This document shows, piece after piece, positions 23,107-35,334 of a stretch of 64,000 nucleotides of DNA (positions are counted from its first letter, which is position 1; each line of letters opens with the position of its first letter). The notes below the pieces were generated by a model. The model searched no databases, was not told where the DNA came from, and worked only from the letters and a program-made list of their open reading frames with translations. The position numbers were made by a program, and so were the translations under genes. The stretch is from the NCBI GenBank assembly GCA_020744225.1, contig JAGMWG010000004.1, forward strand, positions 1,302,001-1,366,000, in the 5' to 3' direction. The DNA is from Paraphoma chrysanthemicola (Eukaryota > Ascomycota > Dothideomycetes > Pleosporales > Phaeosphaeriaceae).

Positions 23107-25741
23107 ATGTTGCGAGGATGGCTTAAAGGGCACACGCCTGTGACCCATACGAAAAGTCTCAATGCTCTTGATGAGCTGGCCAGTAGTGAGCATAGCCCTG
23201 CAATATGTCTCACGGCTATTAACAGCGTGTGCAGTACAGGATGCCATGAGCTGTAAGCAACACCTCGCACCCAGTGTCAATAACTCAAGCCATACTAATG
23301 ACACGCGAGCACAGCCGTCACTCACATCATGAACGATGACCTCGAATCAGCCGAAGCACACCTAAATAAGGGTAGTTCACCATTCCACCAGGTACACATA
23401 CACCCACATGCCGCGATCCCAACATGAGAACAAGAGCTCATAATTGTAGCTAGGGGCTGGAGTGTGCATGTTCATGAGGGCAACATTGGGTTTTGAGCAA
23501 GAGACAATGCGTGAAGGTTTGGGCAGACAGTCTTCAATATGCATCCTCGAGGCTGACTATACATATAGCCGCCAATACCCTCTACCAAGCCGAGAACGCC
23601 GCGTACGAGTCCCAACGACGAGCCGTCAAAGACCCGAACTCCTATCGATCACCGATATATCCCCCGGGTACCGAATATGCTGTATGTCAAGCTGAAGCGC
23701 AGTTGATGAGTGCAGTAGTTGGACTGCTCAACGAGAGCTTGACGGAAGCAATCAAGAGTTTCTACAAGTTGAGGAAGGCATATTTGGCGCTGGAAACGGT
23801 GATGGAAAATGAGAAGAACTTCTTGAAAGAAAGGAGCACAAGCAGCGTGAACTCGACGAGCTCCGCAAGCTCGTTTAAGAAAGGACCACTCCGGTCGAAG
23901 ACAGGGTCAGTACGATCGAACGCAGGAGCTGGTGGATCGAGGCCTGCTACGACAACCAACACTTCTGCTGGTGCTTCGACCGCAAGTCTCAAGCCGACGC
24001 AAGGAACCGAAAAGTCGCCTTTGACGACAGACGCACCGTTAGACTCAAAGAAAGCATCCAAGAATGACGACGATGATGATGACTTCGATTTCGTGGATGC
24101 TGAGGAAGAACGAAAAGGCGTTGAGACCCCAGGGGAATATATGGGACACCTGAATGTCTCTGTGGGGGATGGCACCTCGATCGCGGTAGATAATGCCGGA
24201 AAGAAGTTGGACATCGACTCGAGCTCCGCGGGAGCGTTACCCTCATCTGAAAACAACCCTTCATCCGCGGTCCCAGACGTTGTTGATGACTTTGAGAAGC
24301 TCACAGTGGATGATTTGGGAGGTCCAGACACCGACATCTCCACGATTAGCGATCATCCAGTGGACGCGTTTATCCTTGCTGGCTCCAACTTTTGCTTCGG
24401 CATGCTATTGCTCCTGCTTTCCTTCATTCCGCCTTCTTTTGCTACGCTGCTCAAGATTGTGGGCTTCAAGGGTGACCGGGAGCGCGGCATGCAAATGCTA
24501 TGGCAGGCCACCAAGTTTCACGACATCCACGGCGCTATGGCCGGTGTGGTCTTGATGGGCTACCTTAATGGATTTACGAGCATTTGTGACATTATCCCAT
24601 CCACCGGGGACGGGTCGTATCCAAAGGAGCGATGCCAGGTACTGCTCCGCACTATGCGCGAGCGGTACCCAAAGAGCCACCTATGGCTGCTAGAAGAATC
24701 TCGAATGCTTGCTGCCGAGAGAGAGCTGGAGCAGGCAGTCAAGTTTGTCGCAGAAGCGGGCGAATCTCCCCTTAGACAGCTCGAAGCGCTGAGCTGGTTT
24801 GAACGCAGTCTCAACAGTATGTACATGCACGATTACGCGGCTACAGCCCATGCGTTCCAGACGTGTATCGAACTCAACAACTGGAGCCATGGCTTGTATC
24901 TTTACATCTGTGGAGCGTCGCACGTGGAGCTGTACAGGCGGAACAAAACCACTGACCCAGAAGCTGCGACGAAGCATGCGGCCGAGGCCACAGAGTTCTT
25001 CCAGAAGGTACTGCCCAACGTAGGTAAGAAGAGGTTCATGGGACGCCAGTTGCCGTTCGACATCTTCATCAACCGCAAAATTCAGAAGTGGGAGGCAAGG
25101 TCGAAGGAGTGGAAGTGTGATCTCATTGAAGCGGTCGGAGTTTCGCCACTTGAAGAGATGATCTACTTCTGGAACGGAGCGAAGCGGTATAGTCTTACTT
25201 TGAAGGTCTAGTGAACACATTTAAGCTGACCTATCTCCTGCAGAATGCGTGTCGACCATCTCGAAACTTCTTTAGAGAACCTCGCGTGGAGCGAGTCCGC
25301 TGCCAACCCACACTGGGCCAAGGAGAGCCTGGACGAAACGGCGATTCTCCACGTTCTTCGAGCATCTGTCCTCCGTAACATGAACCGAACCGCAGAAGCC
25401 AAAGCTATACTCGAGAAGGAGATTATTCCAGTCGACAAGTTGCTCTTCAAGGGGAACTTGAAGGACAACTGGACGGCGCCGTGTGCTCGCTACGAGATGG
25501 CCGCGAATCTGTGGCGGGAAGCGGACGCGAATAGCCGGCCTGCTGAAGAGATAGAGACGTTGAATAAGTGTAGAGACTGGTTGCAGGAGGTTACACAGTG
25601 GGATGGGTTTGACTTGGACGCAAGGTATGTATTGACATGTTTTGATTGCGTGAAATAGATGCTAATGCGCCTCATTGCAGGATTGGAATGAAGATCACGA
25701 CTGGCAAGGATACGCTCAGGAAATTTGGGGTACAGTGCTGA
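23107..25741 (+). CDS. IML2: Inclusion body clearance protein IML2 (TTC39-like)
   Basis: Fungal relative of TTC39 proteins; in yeast Iml2 is linked to clearance of misfolded-protein inclusions through lipid droplets and mitochondria. Seven exons: 23107-23185, 23235-23252, 23315-23391, 23450-23516, 23569-25186, 25244-25624 and 25681-25741; 766 aa. Exon 2 is 18 bp; it restores IQDAMSSVTHIMNDDLESAE, the family N-terminal block. Exon 4 supplies MRATLGFEQETMRE. The large exon carries an acidic, Ser-rich insert, a hydrophobic stretch (NFCFGMLLLLLSFIPPSF, residues about 345-362) and TPR-like helices including MYMHDYAATAHAFQTC. The sixth exon begins after YFWNGAKR and the last exon ends KDTLRKFGVQC. 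Starting at the long open frame would add wrong N-terminal residues and drop four exons. Confidence 0.9.
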
Positions 25742-26600
25742 TTGACGGCTCGCTCGTAGCATGAGCGGGCGGGCTTTGTATGATTTTGACGGTTGGGTGC
25801 AGCGAGGTGCACGATTTACATGATACTGTGGAAATATAAAGCAATCGAGACGTGCATTTGTTGTACAAAGAGTACATAGATGACAACTTAGATGGAACAG
25901 GTCTAGAAGTTTGGTTGCCTCATGCATGCACTAAGATATTCGCAAGGCTTACTATAGATGTCTTTGTGCTTTCGGACGGTGTACGTCATTCAGCACCTCG
26001 ATGTACACCTGACATGTGCCAGTGTTCCTGGAGAGCAGACCGGACCAATCGGCGCCACAATCCAACTCAACCATGCAAAAGACGATGAAGAAGCTCGCAC
26101 GTGCACGTGTGTTCTTGCAGATAAGCCACAGTGATCCGACATAGCCGCAATGACGAATGACATGTGCTTGCTTGCTTACGACGCTCTAAGCTGGATTATG
26201 CGGCGCCGACGAGTGTTGTGTGTGTTGCACACGAAGTCGTGAAAGACGTCACCTGTGGCTGTACGCTGGGAAGGAAGGGTTCGTGTGGGGCAGCAGCCGG
26301 CTTGACAGGGGCAGGCGCCACCTGCACGCGACCCTTGATCCCCACGAAGTTCGTCTGCGATTCTGCTTGCTTGTGCAACCATCCTCTTCTGTACTTTCTC
26401 ACGTCACTAGCAGACTGCGCTCTTCACTATCAAGCTGAATTGGGTGGGTAACCTCTCTCTCGTCGAGCACCTTCCACACCGCCTGGAGCACCGCACTCCC
26501 ACATGCGCCAATAATTCCCTCCTGCTCCACTCTTCCACTCTGGTCTTCGCAATCGCAATCGACATCCCACGCTGTACTGACCAGAGCCGCAATAGACACC
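25742..26600. other. Intergenic, upstream of ethanolamine kinase
   Basis: 859 bp between co-directed genes. The last 150 bp before the start codon are C/T-rich leader. No gene recognised. Confidence 0.5.
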
Positions 26601-27955
26601 ATGAGTAAATCACAATCGCCTTACGACACGCTTCGGCATATACCGCTGTACTACGACAATTCGGACTCGCACAACTCGGCACTGAACCTCATCCTCACAC
26701 TACGTCCCGAATGGCGGAAATCGAAGGACACGATCGAGTTTGTGAGATTCACCGACGGCATTACAAACACGGTATGCAGGCCTCAACCCCTGAGCAGCAC
26801 ACAATCCAGGTGGATGCACGGCTAAGAAAGCACAGCTCCTAAAGGCGGTGAACAACCTACCCGGTCTGTCCAAGACAGAGCTCGATGAGGATGCTATACT
26901 GCTGCGCGCATACGGAAAGGGCACAGATGTGCTTATAGACCGCGAGAGTAGGTATACGCAAGAGCCTCAAGTTGCACAAGTCTGACATCGCTGCAGAGGA
27001 GACTCGATCCCACTCGCTGCTTGCCCGACACGGCCTTGCTCCTACGCTCCATGCCCGCTTTGAGAATGGTCTCCTATACAAGTTTATTAGAGGTAGCGTG
27101 TGCGCACCTGCCGATCTGCGTCGACCAGAAGTATGGCGAGGAGTAGCTCAAAGGCTTGGTGAATGGCATGCAACATTACCTATATCGAGTATCAGCAGCA
27201 CATGTCCTGCGCCTGCACAACTGTCACCCCACAACAAGCGTGCTTCACTGGTAGACATGGCACAGCTCACGCCGGGCAAGCCTATTCCCAACGTGTGGAC
27301 CACGATGCAGAAATGGATCCTTGCGCTCCCCACAAGCACCACCGCGCAGTCGACACGACGAGACCAGCTGATGACCGAGCTTGAGAGCCTGACAAAGTTG
27401 CTAGGCGATACGCCTGGTGTTGGGGGCGCCAATCCCTTCGTCTTCGCCCATTGCGACCTCTTATCTGGGAATGTGATCATCGAACCCTCGCCCTCGTCCG
27501 CCGCCGCCTCCCGTCGATCGAGCGCATCAGGCGGGTCTGAAGAGCCCGAACCTGCCGCAACCGTGTCCTTCATTGACTACGAGTATGCCACGCCGGCACC
27601 CGCATCGTTCGACCTCGCAAACCACTTCGCCGAATGGGGTGGCTTCGACTGTGACGCCAGCGCCATGCCTACTCGAAGCGTTCGTCGTGCCTTCCTTCGC
27701 GAATATCTCCGTAGCTTCAGTGCACACACCGACCGTACATACAAGGAGTCTGATCTAGAAGAGCTCTTCGAGCAAGTTGACAAGTTCAGAGGTGTACCGG
27801 GATTCTACTGGGGCATCTGGGCTTTGATCCAAGCACAGATATCCTTGATTGATTTTGATTACGCAAGCTATGCAGAAGTCAGACTAGGAGAGTATTTTGC
27901 CTGGAAAGACGGACAAACGACCGAGAGAGAAAAGAGATGGGCGCAAGAAGAGTGA
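26601..27955 (+). CDS. EKI1: Ethanolamine kinase
   Basis: Catalyses ATP-dependent phosphorylation of ethanolamine, first step of the CDP-ethanolamine (Kennedy) branch to phosphatidylethanolamine; cytosolic. Exons 26601-26771, 26836-26947 and 26997-27955 give 413 aa. The N-terminal block FVRFTDGITNTLLKA forms at the first junction, and DREKETRSHSLLARHG at the second. The catalytic motif FAHCDLLSGNVI (Asp at about residue 248) and the metal-binding SFIDYEYA, followed by FDLANHFAEWGGFDCD, are those of choline/ethanolamine kinases, with the NHFAEW form favouring ethanolamine kinase. A Ser/Ala/Pro-rich insert separates the two catalytic motifs. Some members also accept choline, so specificity is not certain. 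Confidence 0.9.
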
Positions 27956-29580
27956 ACAGACGAGAGAACGTCAATCCGGGGTTCAACAAGCTTAGTGATC
28001 ATTCCGAGGATCTCCGTAGAGCGGAGAGGTTCTTGAGATGTCGTCCAAATCCGAATCTGCGCATAGAATGGGTCGCTATGTTATGCTTTTACTATACCTA
28101 ATACCAATCGAGCGCATTTCAACCATGCAAAGCACAAGTAGTCAACCAACCCCGAACAATAGTTTACTGCACTTACACAATGCCCTGCTTTAACGTCACT
28201 GCCATGGTCCCCATGTAAATACTTCCATCTCGCGTACACAATCGCCTCGCTCAACTTCGGCAACACACATATCCGCTCCACCCTCCTGCGCAGCACAATT
28301 GCGCTACGATGAGCAAAACAGAGTCGACTGCTAGAGAAACACTAGGAGACCGACCTTGAGGATCAGAGATGCTGAGAACTATCTTTGCAATAGTATGCTC
28401 ATGACTCTTACCAAGTTTTGACTGTTAGGTTGTTATGTCACAGGCTTTCTTAAGTAAGAAGGATATTATGTAAGAACGATTAAAAAAAATTGGGGGGCGT
28501 TTCTGTTGCTCCAAATGCAAAACGTCCTCAGCCATTACTAGCGAGTCTGACAGGGATGTCCGACTCTGTTACGCCTCCACCGCTTGTATGCGCCCACAAG
28601 CCAAAACCGACCCCGCTACGCTGCTCCAGATCCCTAGTGTGTGTAATCCAGTATTTGCGAGAAAGGCCGGATTTTCACTTCCGCGGGGTTCTGCCTAGCG
28701 CGCCCCGCTTTTGGGGGCCTGTTGCTTCAGCCTTTCAGGGTCAAATAGCGCTCGACGATGGGCTGGGCCCCTGCGCGGGGGGAACAAGGTGTAGCGATGC
28801 ACTCGGGATTAGTTTGGGACTGGGATATTGCCACTTGGAAAGTGTGGAGTCGGTGCGATTGCAAGTATCGGCGGTGACGTTGATTAGTTATTCCTTGTGT
28901 CGCTCGCGGATAGGGCTCTGGTGCTGGGTATTACGGGGGTGGGGGAGGGTATGTGGAGGTGCGGAGCATCGACATTCATGTTGCAGTCGGTCAGTTTCGA
29001 CAAATTCCGTGCACGCAAGGTCTGCTCGGTGATTTGTCTTCATGCCTACCCCAGAAACGACTTGGACAAGGTTTAGATGTCTTGCTGACGGAACCATGGG
29101 AAGTGGAGGGCGGCTAGGGACCGTGGATCTGCATCTGGAATGTCGAGCGTGGATGCCGCGTGGAATTTGCGAGAGTATGTTTTGCTGGGGTGTGTGTTCC
29201 GGGTCAGGACGGCAAGCACGGTTATGTGCCGTGGGTTTTGGCCGGGGGCTATGCAACTGTTGCAACCATCCCGGGATTTGAGTGCACAGTAAAGTTAGGG
29301 GGATCAGTAAACAGTGCAATTGACTCTGAAATGGGTTGCTTGTCATTAATCCGTTGCTGGGTATATTCCCTCTCGTCCAAACAGCCTTGCATTCTGTTCA
29401 TGCATCTTTCCATCCTGCCCAAATTCCAGTACGAGGCGCCGTTTGAATGCGGTTAGGAGACAATGAAATGGATATCTTCGCGAAGTGATCCGATCCAGAT
29501 CCAATGGAAAATAAGAAAGAACTTTTCCCATCCACAAAAAATGCAAAAATGAAACGTCAGTGACCAATGCCACTTTCATC
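27956..29580. other. Convergent intergenic region
   Basis: 1.6 kb between two convergent genes. The largest ORF (28490-29032, plus strand, 180 codons) has no recognisable motif and overlaps ORFs on the other strand. Nothing else is supported. Confidence 0.5.
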
Positions 29581-32500
29581 TCATGCCTCAATCATCAGTC
29601 CGGCATCTGACGCACCTAACCAATCTACGTCGCCCAAGCCATTGATATTCATGTTCAGCTGGTTGTCGATTGTGCTGTCGTCAAACGTGAATGTCTCGCC
29701 AACAGCATCCAGATTCAATAGGGTGTCGAAATCACCCTCATCGAACTCATTATTCAACGGCAAGCTTGAGAACAGCATCTCATCGTCCTGGTGGTGGTTG
29801 ATGTTTGTAAACGGATTCGGTGGCACACCAACATTTGTCCATTTGTTGAAGGCGTCCATGGTGTGATTCATTGAAGCGGTGATTGTGGTCATGGGTGTAT
29901 CTTCAGCAATCGTGATACTCATGTGCTCATGGTCAGAATCCGGGGGCGTTGAAGCTAGGAACGTTTCTAGACGACGCGCGACTTCTTCGTCGGTGACATT
30001 GTCGTTGTCGCTATACTGCTTTTCGAGCGCATGCATGTTGGTCGTACCACTGTCCGGAGGAGGAGTCAACGCCGAGTGCTGCGTGTTGACCGATGCTGTA
30101 GTCGCCGAGTTGGCCAGGTCAAGGCGGCGGCCGGCGTCCACAAGGTCCTCGACTGTAGTAACGGGAGACGGCTTGGGCATAGGTGTTGCTTGTGCAGCCA
30201 CTGGTGCGACGTGGATGCCTGCTTTGCGAATTGCAGCTTCGAGGAACGCGACGGAGTAATCGGCGGCGGCGTAAAGATCTCTCAGCTTCCCCATCACAGC
30301 CATGCATTGGCAAAAACCGCGCAACGAAGAACGGCGGGTTTCCTCCTCTGGCGCCTTAATGTCGAGGAGATGAATGATGATCGCTGGCAGAAGAACGGTT
30401 ACCCCTGTAGTAGGGAGATACTTCACCAATCCACTCTTGTCTAGACGTTGTGCGATCGAGGTAATGGCCGAAGCCGCACGACGAACATTACGGCGAGAAA
30501 CATCCAGCAGCTCCGACTCGACGTTGACCTTCGCTGGAGTGCTCGCCGGACCTCCTTGTGAGTTCGGGAGGACCTGAGGTCGATGGAGTGCTGAAAGAGT
30601 AGTAAAAAAGACCATATGGAGCAGTGATCGAGCCAAGTCAATGGCGGCATCGCCGCTAGGAGTGTCTGTGTATCGAGCCTCTTCTGGCAACTCAAAGACC
30701 CATTTCTGCAACTCCTCGTCACAATCTTTTACCTCACTGGTCTCTGGATCCAACTTCTTTGGGAGCAACATCATGGTCGTGCGATCATTCTGCAGCCCGT
30801 GGTTGTTGTTCAGAACGCAATATTGCTTGGAAAGCACGTGAGATATGCAAAGACATAGTCTTGCTTTTTCGATACACATAACGGCCAGTTTTCGTTGCAC
30901 GTCAGCGTCTCTTGCAACACGGCAGTCTGCTGGAATGCATGTGATCGAGTCTGGAATTGGCGAGAGTTCGAAATCGTCAAGCGTCAACATGGGAACATCA
31001 AAATCCTCTGACTTTATGCGAGTCGGCCTGCGCATGCCGAGAGCGATGAGGCGGTCGCGCATGTATGTGGACCACCATATCCTCTTCCATAGCTTGACAC
31101 GTTTGCTGTCTAGATTCGTGTTGTCTGGGTTGCGGTGGAGGCCAATGGTGTGGGCAACTGAAGTCGCGACGCCCATCCAATGCCACGTGTCTTTCTGGTC
31201 GTCGGGTGTTTCATAGTAGTAAGTCAGAAGTAGTAAAGCTTGGACAAGCGAGACTCGGTCGGACTCGTAATCAAAGTCATAGAGAATCTGCCAAATGATT
31301 AGCAATGTCGATCGGTACACCAACTAGGAAGATGTCACTGCATTCTTCACATGCTCAGATTCACACCGACTACTTGACGCCGGTCGACCCGGGCCGGACC
31401 GGGGAGTGCAACAGGGTCCGATACGGCCGAAGCATACGTTGAACGGAACGCTTGGAAAAGGGGCTGTAACTCACTCTAGTCTTCTGGAAGAAATCCTTGC
31501 GGGCTTCTTTCCGTGTAGCATAACCCGCAATGCGCAGATGTTCCATGTCAATGAATGCTGAGCCTGCGAACATGACAGCCTGAAATAGAATCAAGCTGAC
31601 TTTCCCATTGCTTCCGTCCGATTTATCGATTACTGTAAGGAAGTCGTGTAGATCCAGCAGTGGCATGTACGGGTGTACGAATTCCACGTATGCACGAAGC
31701 ATTTCACTACGCAAAGCTCCCTTTGGCACTGTCAAAGCCCCCTTCTTCTCGAGGTAGGAAATTTCCTCTGGTCCAATTTTGGCTGGTAATGGTTTGATAA
31801 ATTGGGGAAGGTCGCTAGCAGATGCCTTTTGTGGCATGTTGCCAAAAAAGGGTGCCCTGTTCTCGCTGAAGGGCGTGAATGGCATTGTGGGCAAGCCATT
31901 GATTTGTGAGGTAATGGACAGGCGACGCTGAAAATCCGAGAGATTGCTGACAGAGCTGATGCGATGCCCGTGACTTTGATCTGATGATTGTCAGCCAAGT
32001 TCGAGATTGTAAGCGGCTGCGAAAAATAGTACGCACAGATAGAGTGAGGCACATGCTCGTCCCGTCGCGATTCTGCTTCATGTGAGCCTCGCGACGCGGT
32101 TGAAGTCAAATTTTGTATGCTGTCGATGGCGTCGCGCGACGCGAGCTTGCGCGTGGCGTTCGAAGAAGAGTTTGCGCATTCCACTTGTTGGTCGTCATCT
32201 TTGCTCCATTTCCTGCAGACATTAGCCAAGCCCAGATATTGTTATTGGCGAAGCGGCATTTGATGGTGGGGGTGGGCAAATGACCGATCGTGATGGGATG
32301 AACGCGCTGCGCATAGCTAGTCCAGAACGGTCGAGCCAAAAACCACCTTCGTATGACGACAATCGGAGGACAACCCGTTCATCATTCGTTCATTGTGGGA
32401 GTTCGCATCGGCGTGGAGGGGCTTGTCGGATGTTGCACTAGAAGGGATTACTAACTTTTTGCGTCTGCTCTCTGACACAATGCATTCCACCTCGTCCAGC

Positions 32501-32700
32501 CGGCAGTTCGTGCAAGGAGCCCCGTGCTCGGTGACATTGCACCTCACTTTTCGAGCTCGACAACACTGGCAAGCTTTTGAGGCTCTTCTCTTGACTGATC
32601 GTCCAGTAGGATTTCCATCGAGACCGGCTTGGGTGACTTTTCGCTTTGGTGCTTGGAACTCGTGATGATGGTCCGAAGGCGATCCAGAATAGTCAGACAT
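29581..32700 (-). CDS. Zn2Cys6 activator, cutinase transcription factor-like
   Basis: Binuclear zinc-cluster regulator resembling cutinase transcription factor 1 (Ctf1) and fatty-acid-responsive Far-type regulators, which switch on cutinase, lipase and fatty-acid use. Exons on the minus strand: 32372-32700, 32037-32212, 31475-31980 and 29581-31287; about 905 aa. The zinc cluster SKACQCCRARKVRCN then CTNCRLDEVEC has cysteines 44, 47, 54, 63, 66 and 73 (C-x2-C-x6-C-x8-C-x2-C-x6-C). Splicing forms HVPHSIYQSHGHR and FFQKTRILYDFDYESD; the Fungal_trans domain runs from about residue 240, with QALLLLTYYYETPDDQKDT. The last intron (187 bp) is long. The first donor is uncertain: the only phase-compatible GT I see is at 32371 (GTCCTC), a poor site. 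The C-terminal 200 residues are low-complexity, likely the activation region. Confidence 0.87.
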
Positions 32701-34776
32701 GGCTGCGGATGGTTGACGTTCGAAGCCAAGTACTGAAGTAGATATGGGAGGAAAAGAGAATTATTATGACCACATGCGCGCGAGGGGTCTGGGGAACCAC
32801 CAAGATTATGTACGGACCCAGCAATTTCATCGTGTGGATTACATGCCAGGGCCTAGTCGCGTGCTTAGGGCACACAGACGAGCCGCGATTCACTTTGGTC
32901 CGATTTAACGCTCATGACGCCGACGTCCGTCCCCACCTGGGGATCTTAGTACATACCCCAGTCCCCAGATGCGGGTTGCACGTTCCAGCGCCAAGGGCTG
33001 AAGGCGCCGGTCTTTCTCGGAAGCCTTCGGAATCAAGACCGCTTCTGCGAACGTCCGACGTCAGCTGTTGCGACTTCTTTGTGGCGCAAATTATGCCGCG
33101 GCAAGTCTGTGGGCCTCGGCCGACCGCTTCCTCCGAAGCTATGTATTTAGATGCGCCCTTTGGCTCCAACTTGATGATGTTTTGGCTCATCCAGGGCACA
33201 GCAGACGTGTGTCCACGTAAAGCCGGTTTTCTAGTCGAGTCAGATTGGTTGTGGAGCCTACACTTGTGCTGATTCACGAACGAAGCCGTCGCTGGAAAAG
33301 CGAGTCTGGAGCGACACTGTCTCCGCCAAGCCCGGAATTGAAATTCCGAGCGCGACATGATTGGGTTGGGTACTGGTCGGCTTCCCCAGACCTGGACGCC
33401 TGTGGATATAGTCCGCCGACCTGCTCAGCCGCGCTGGCTACACGTGATGGGTTAAGCCTTGGTCGGCGTGCCAAACGTTCTGCGGCTTTTTGCAATCGAT
33501 CGGAGAGGTCCCACACCGTCCAACGTAGACTCCAATGAAAATATTGCATTCCGAGCTTTAGTGGGCACGGTATTTGCCGTCTCTATTCTGTGTGCTGGCC
33601 TAACGAAAGCTGACCGCTTCAGTTGAGTTGCCGTGTTCGTTCCTTTCATGCACCGTGAACAAACGGCCTGCTTGCAGTGACGACTTACGAACACGTCCGG
33701 ATCTGACTCGAAGCACGGATCGGTGCTCGGAGCAAAGGCGCCCCAACAGAATGGTGGCAGGCGACGTCAAGTTGCCAGGACTGCAGCGAACGGCTGTGGA
33801 TCTTGGAGGCTTGGAGAGTGCGGGGACGGTAAATGCTCGGAGCTAACAAATCCATGAAGAGGAAATCACGCTGCCAAAACGATCCTTAGCGTTAGTGCCA
33901 TGCAGCATTATGCGCATCCTGCTTGTGACTGTAGCGATCAGTTGTCATCATTAATGACGGTCCGCAACGTGGTTCTGTTTCTAATCCCGATGTGGCTGCC
34001 CTGACCGTGCAGCTGCGGCTCAACTCGCCAGTGCTGAGTCGCTCGCGACGACCTTCAAACAACGGTGCTCAGTAGTCGTGACTACTCGCATAGTCTTACT
34101 CGACCTTAGAAAGGCAGCTCACTTACCATTATCAAGCAAATGCACCATTGTGGTTCCAGAATATTTCCATCTACTGTGCCGCAGCCTTAAGGGGTTTCAA
34201 TCCTGGGAAGATCGGGAGAACTCGGCCTTGAGTTGTTTCGGCATGCTTCACTACCCTGATGGCCTGTAGAGGATGTTTGATCGTGCGTGTCGGGTCAGAC
34301 GTGTCTTATCCATCGCACTCCTATGTTAGTGCCGGATACATAACATATGCATGCACGTTGTCTCGAACGGCGCCTTGGTGCCCAAGAGTTCGTGCTCCAC
34401 CAACTCAACATGTCACATCAGCGTCAGATCTTCTGTCGATCATCTGCAAATGCCGAAGGCAATTTTCCGATATATCCTACGCTCGTACAAAAGAAATAAA
34501 TCGCATAGAGCCCCATGTGGGACTGGAGATGATGATCTGTGTTACGATGTTGCGGGACAAGAAGTGGGACCGCCGGAGTTCTTTTCCGGTCATTCACGAT
34601 TGAGATGCGGGAAAGATGCAGGGTTCAACTCCACATGCTCACAATGCAGAATATGCAGTCTGCTCACAATGCCACCGAAATCGGAAATGAGCCAACGCAG
34701 ATGGACTTTTCTCCCATGGCTGACTGGCTCAATAATGACACACCACTACCAGGTCTCACTTCTTGGGACAGAAGGA
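32701..34776. other. Intergenic, upstream of the cutinase-factor-like gene
   Basis: About 2.1 kb. It must contain the promoter of the minus-strand regulator. ORFs up to 168 codons (32766-33272) have no recognisable content. No gene supported. Confidence 0.5.
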
Positions 34777-34888
34777 TTTTGGTATTCGGTTGAAATTGTG
34801 GTGCTCGGCTGAATATGTGGTGTTCGGAGGCATTTGTGGCAATCGGAAGCATTTATGGCATGTCGGAGGCAACTTTGGCACTCGGAGA
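34777..34888. repeat. Degenerate 19-20 bp minisatellite, about six units
   Basis: Successive units share a TTGG/TGTGG core followed by 3-5 variable bases and TCGG, for example TGTGGTGTTCGGAGGCATT, TGTGGCAATCGGAAGCATT and TATGGCATGTCGGAGGCAAC. About six units in register with 19-20 bp spacing. It starts 149 bp beyond the stop codon of the small secreted protein gene on the minus strand. Confidence 0.7.
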
Positions 34889-35036
34889 AGTCCACATTTC
34901 CCCGGAGTTTGATTCAGATCAGCCCTGTGTTTGATCTAGTTTCCAGTCGCAGTCTCGCAACATGCCCTCATAGGCAAACCTTCAAGCATCCACACCACAA
35001 ATCTACCACACGGTCAGCACATTTTGGTCCAATCAT

Positions 35037-35334
35037 TCACAAACGAAGGCTTACAATATTTGGCTTCTCACACACAATTCCACTCGCTAGAGCCTTCTGG
35101 TAACATGCTTCTGCCGCGCTCTTCTTGCACTTGCACTCCTGTCTCTTGTCAGCGTCGCCCATCACGCCCCTGCTCCAGCGGAATAGAGTCTACCGCTATT
35201 AACTCCAATGGACATATCGGCGGCTTGCAAACACACGGTCGAGTAGGTACGACGTCTACTACTGTATCCGAAGCAGTAGCGGGTGCTGCATGTGCCATGG
35301 CGATAAGGGCTACGAGGGCGGCGATGAATTTCAT
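35037..35334 (-). CDS. Small secreted cysteine-rich protein (effector-like)
   Basis: Function unknown. Two exons on the minus strand: 35194-35334 and 35037-35138, with a 55-bp intron 35139-35193 (GTAGAC donor, GCTGAC branch, GACAG acceptor); 80 aa. The first 16-17 residues (MKFIAALVALIAMAHA) are a clear signal peptide with an A-H-A-like cleavage site. The mature part has seven cysteines at 34, 36, 41, 49, 51, 59 and 70, in the arrangement CVCKPPIC, then ECKCKKSAAEACY. Without the intron the frame stops after 61 residues and loses four of the seven cysteines; the joined frame, which continues with C-x-C and AAEACY, looks like small secreted proteins common in plant-associated Dothideomycetes. 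The odd cysteine number leaves one free or points to a dimer. Expression data would decide; the coding call is fairly strong because the signal peptide and exon 2 both make sense. Confidence 0.72.

Noticed and set aside
23317..25211. Reading IML2 from the long open frame start at 23493
   Set aside because: This would include intronic sequence and drop the first four exons with the conserved N-terminal block.
28490..29032. 180-codon plus-strand ORF
   Set aside because: No recognisable content; a poly-A/poly-G tract precedes it and minus-strand ORFs overlap it.
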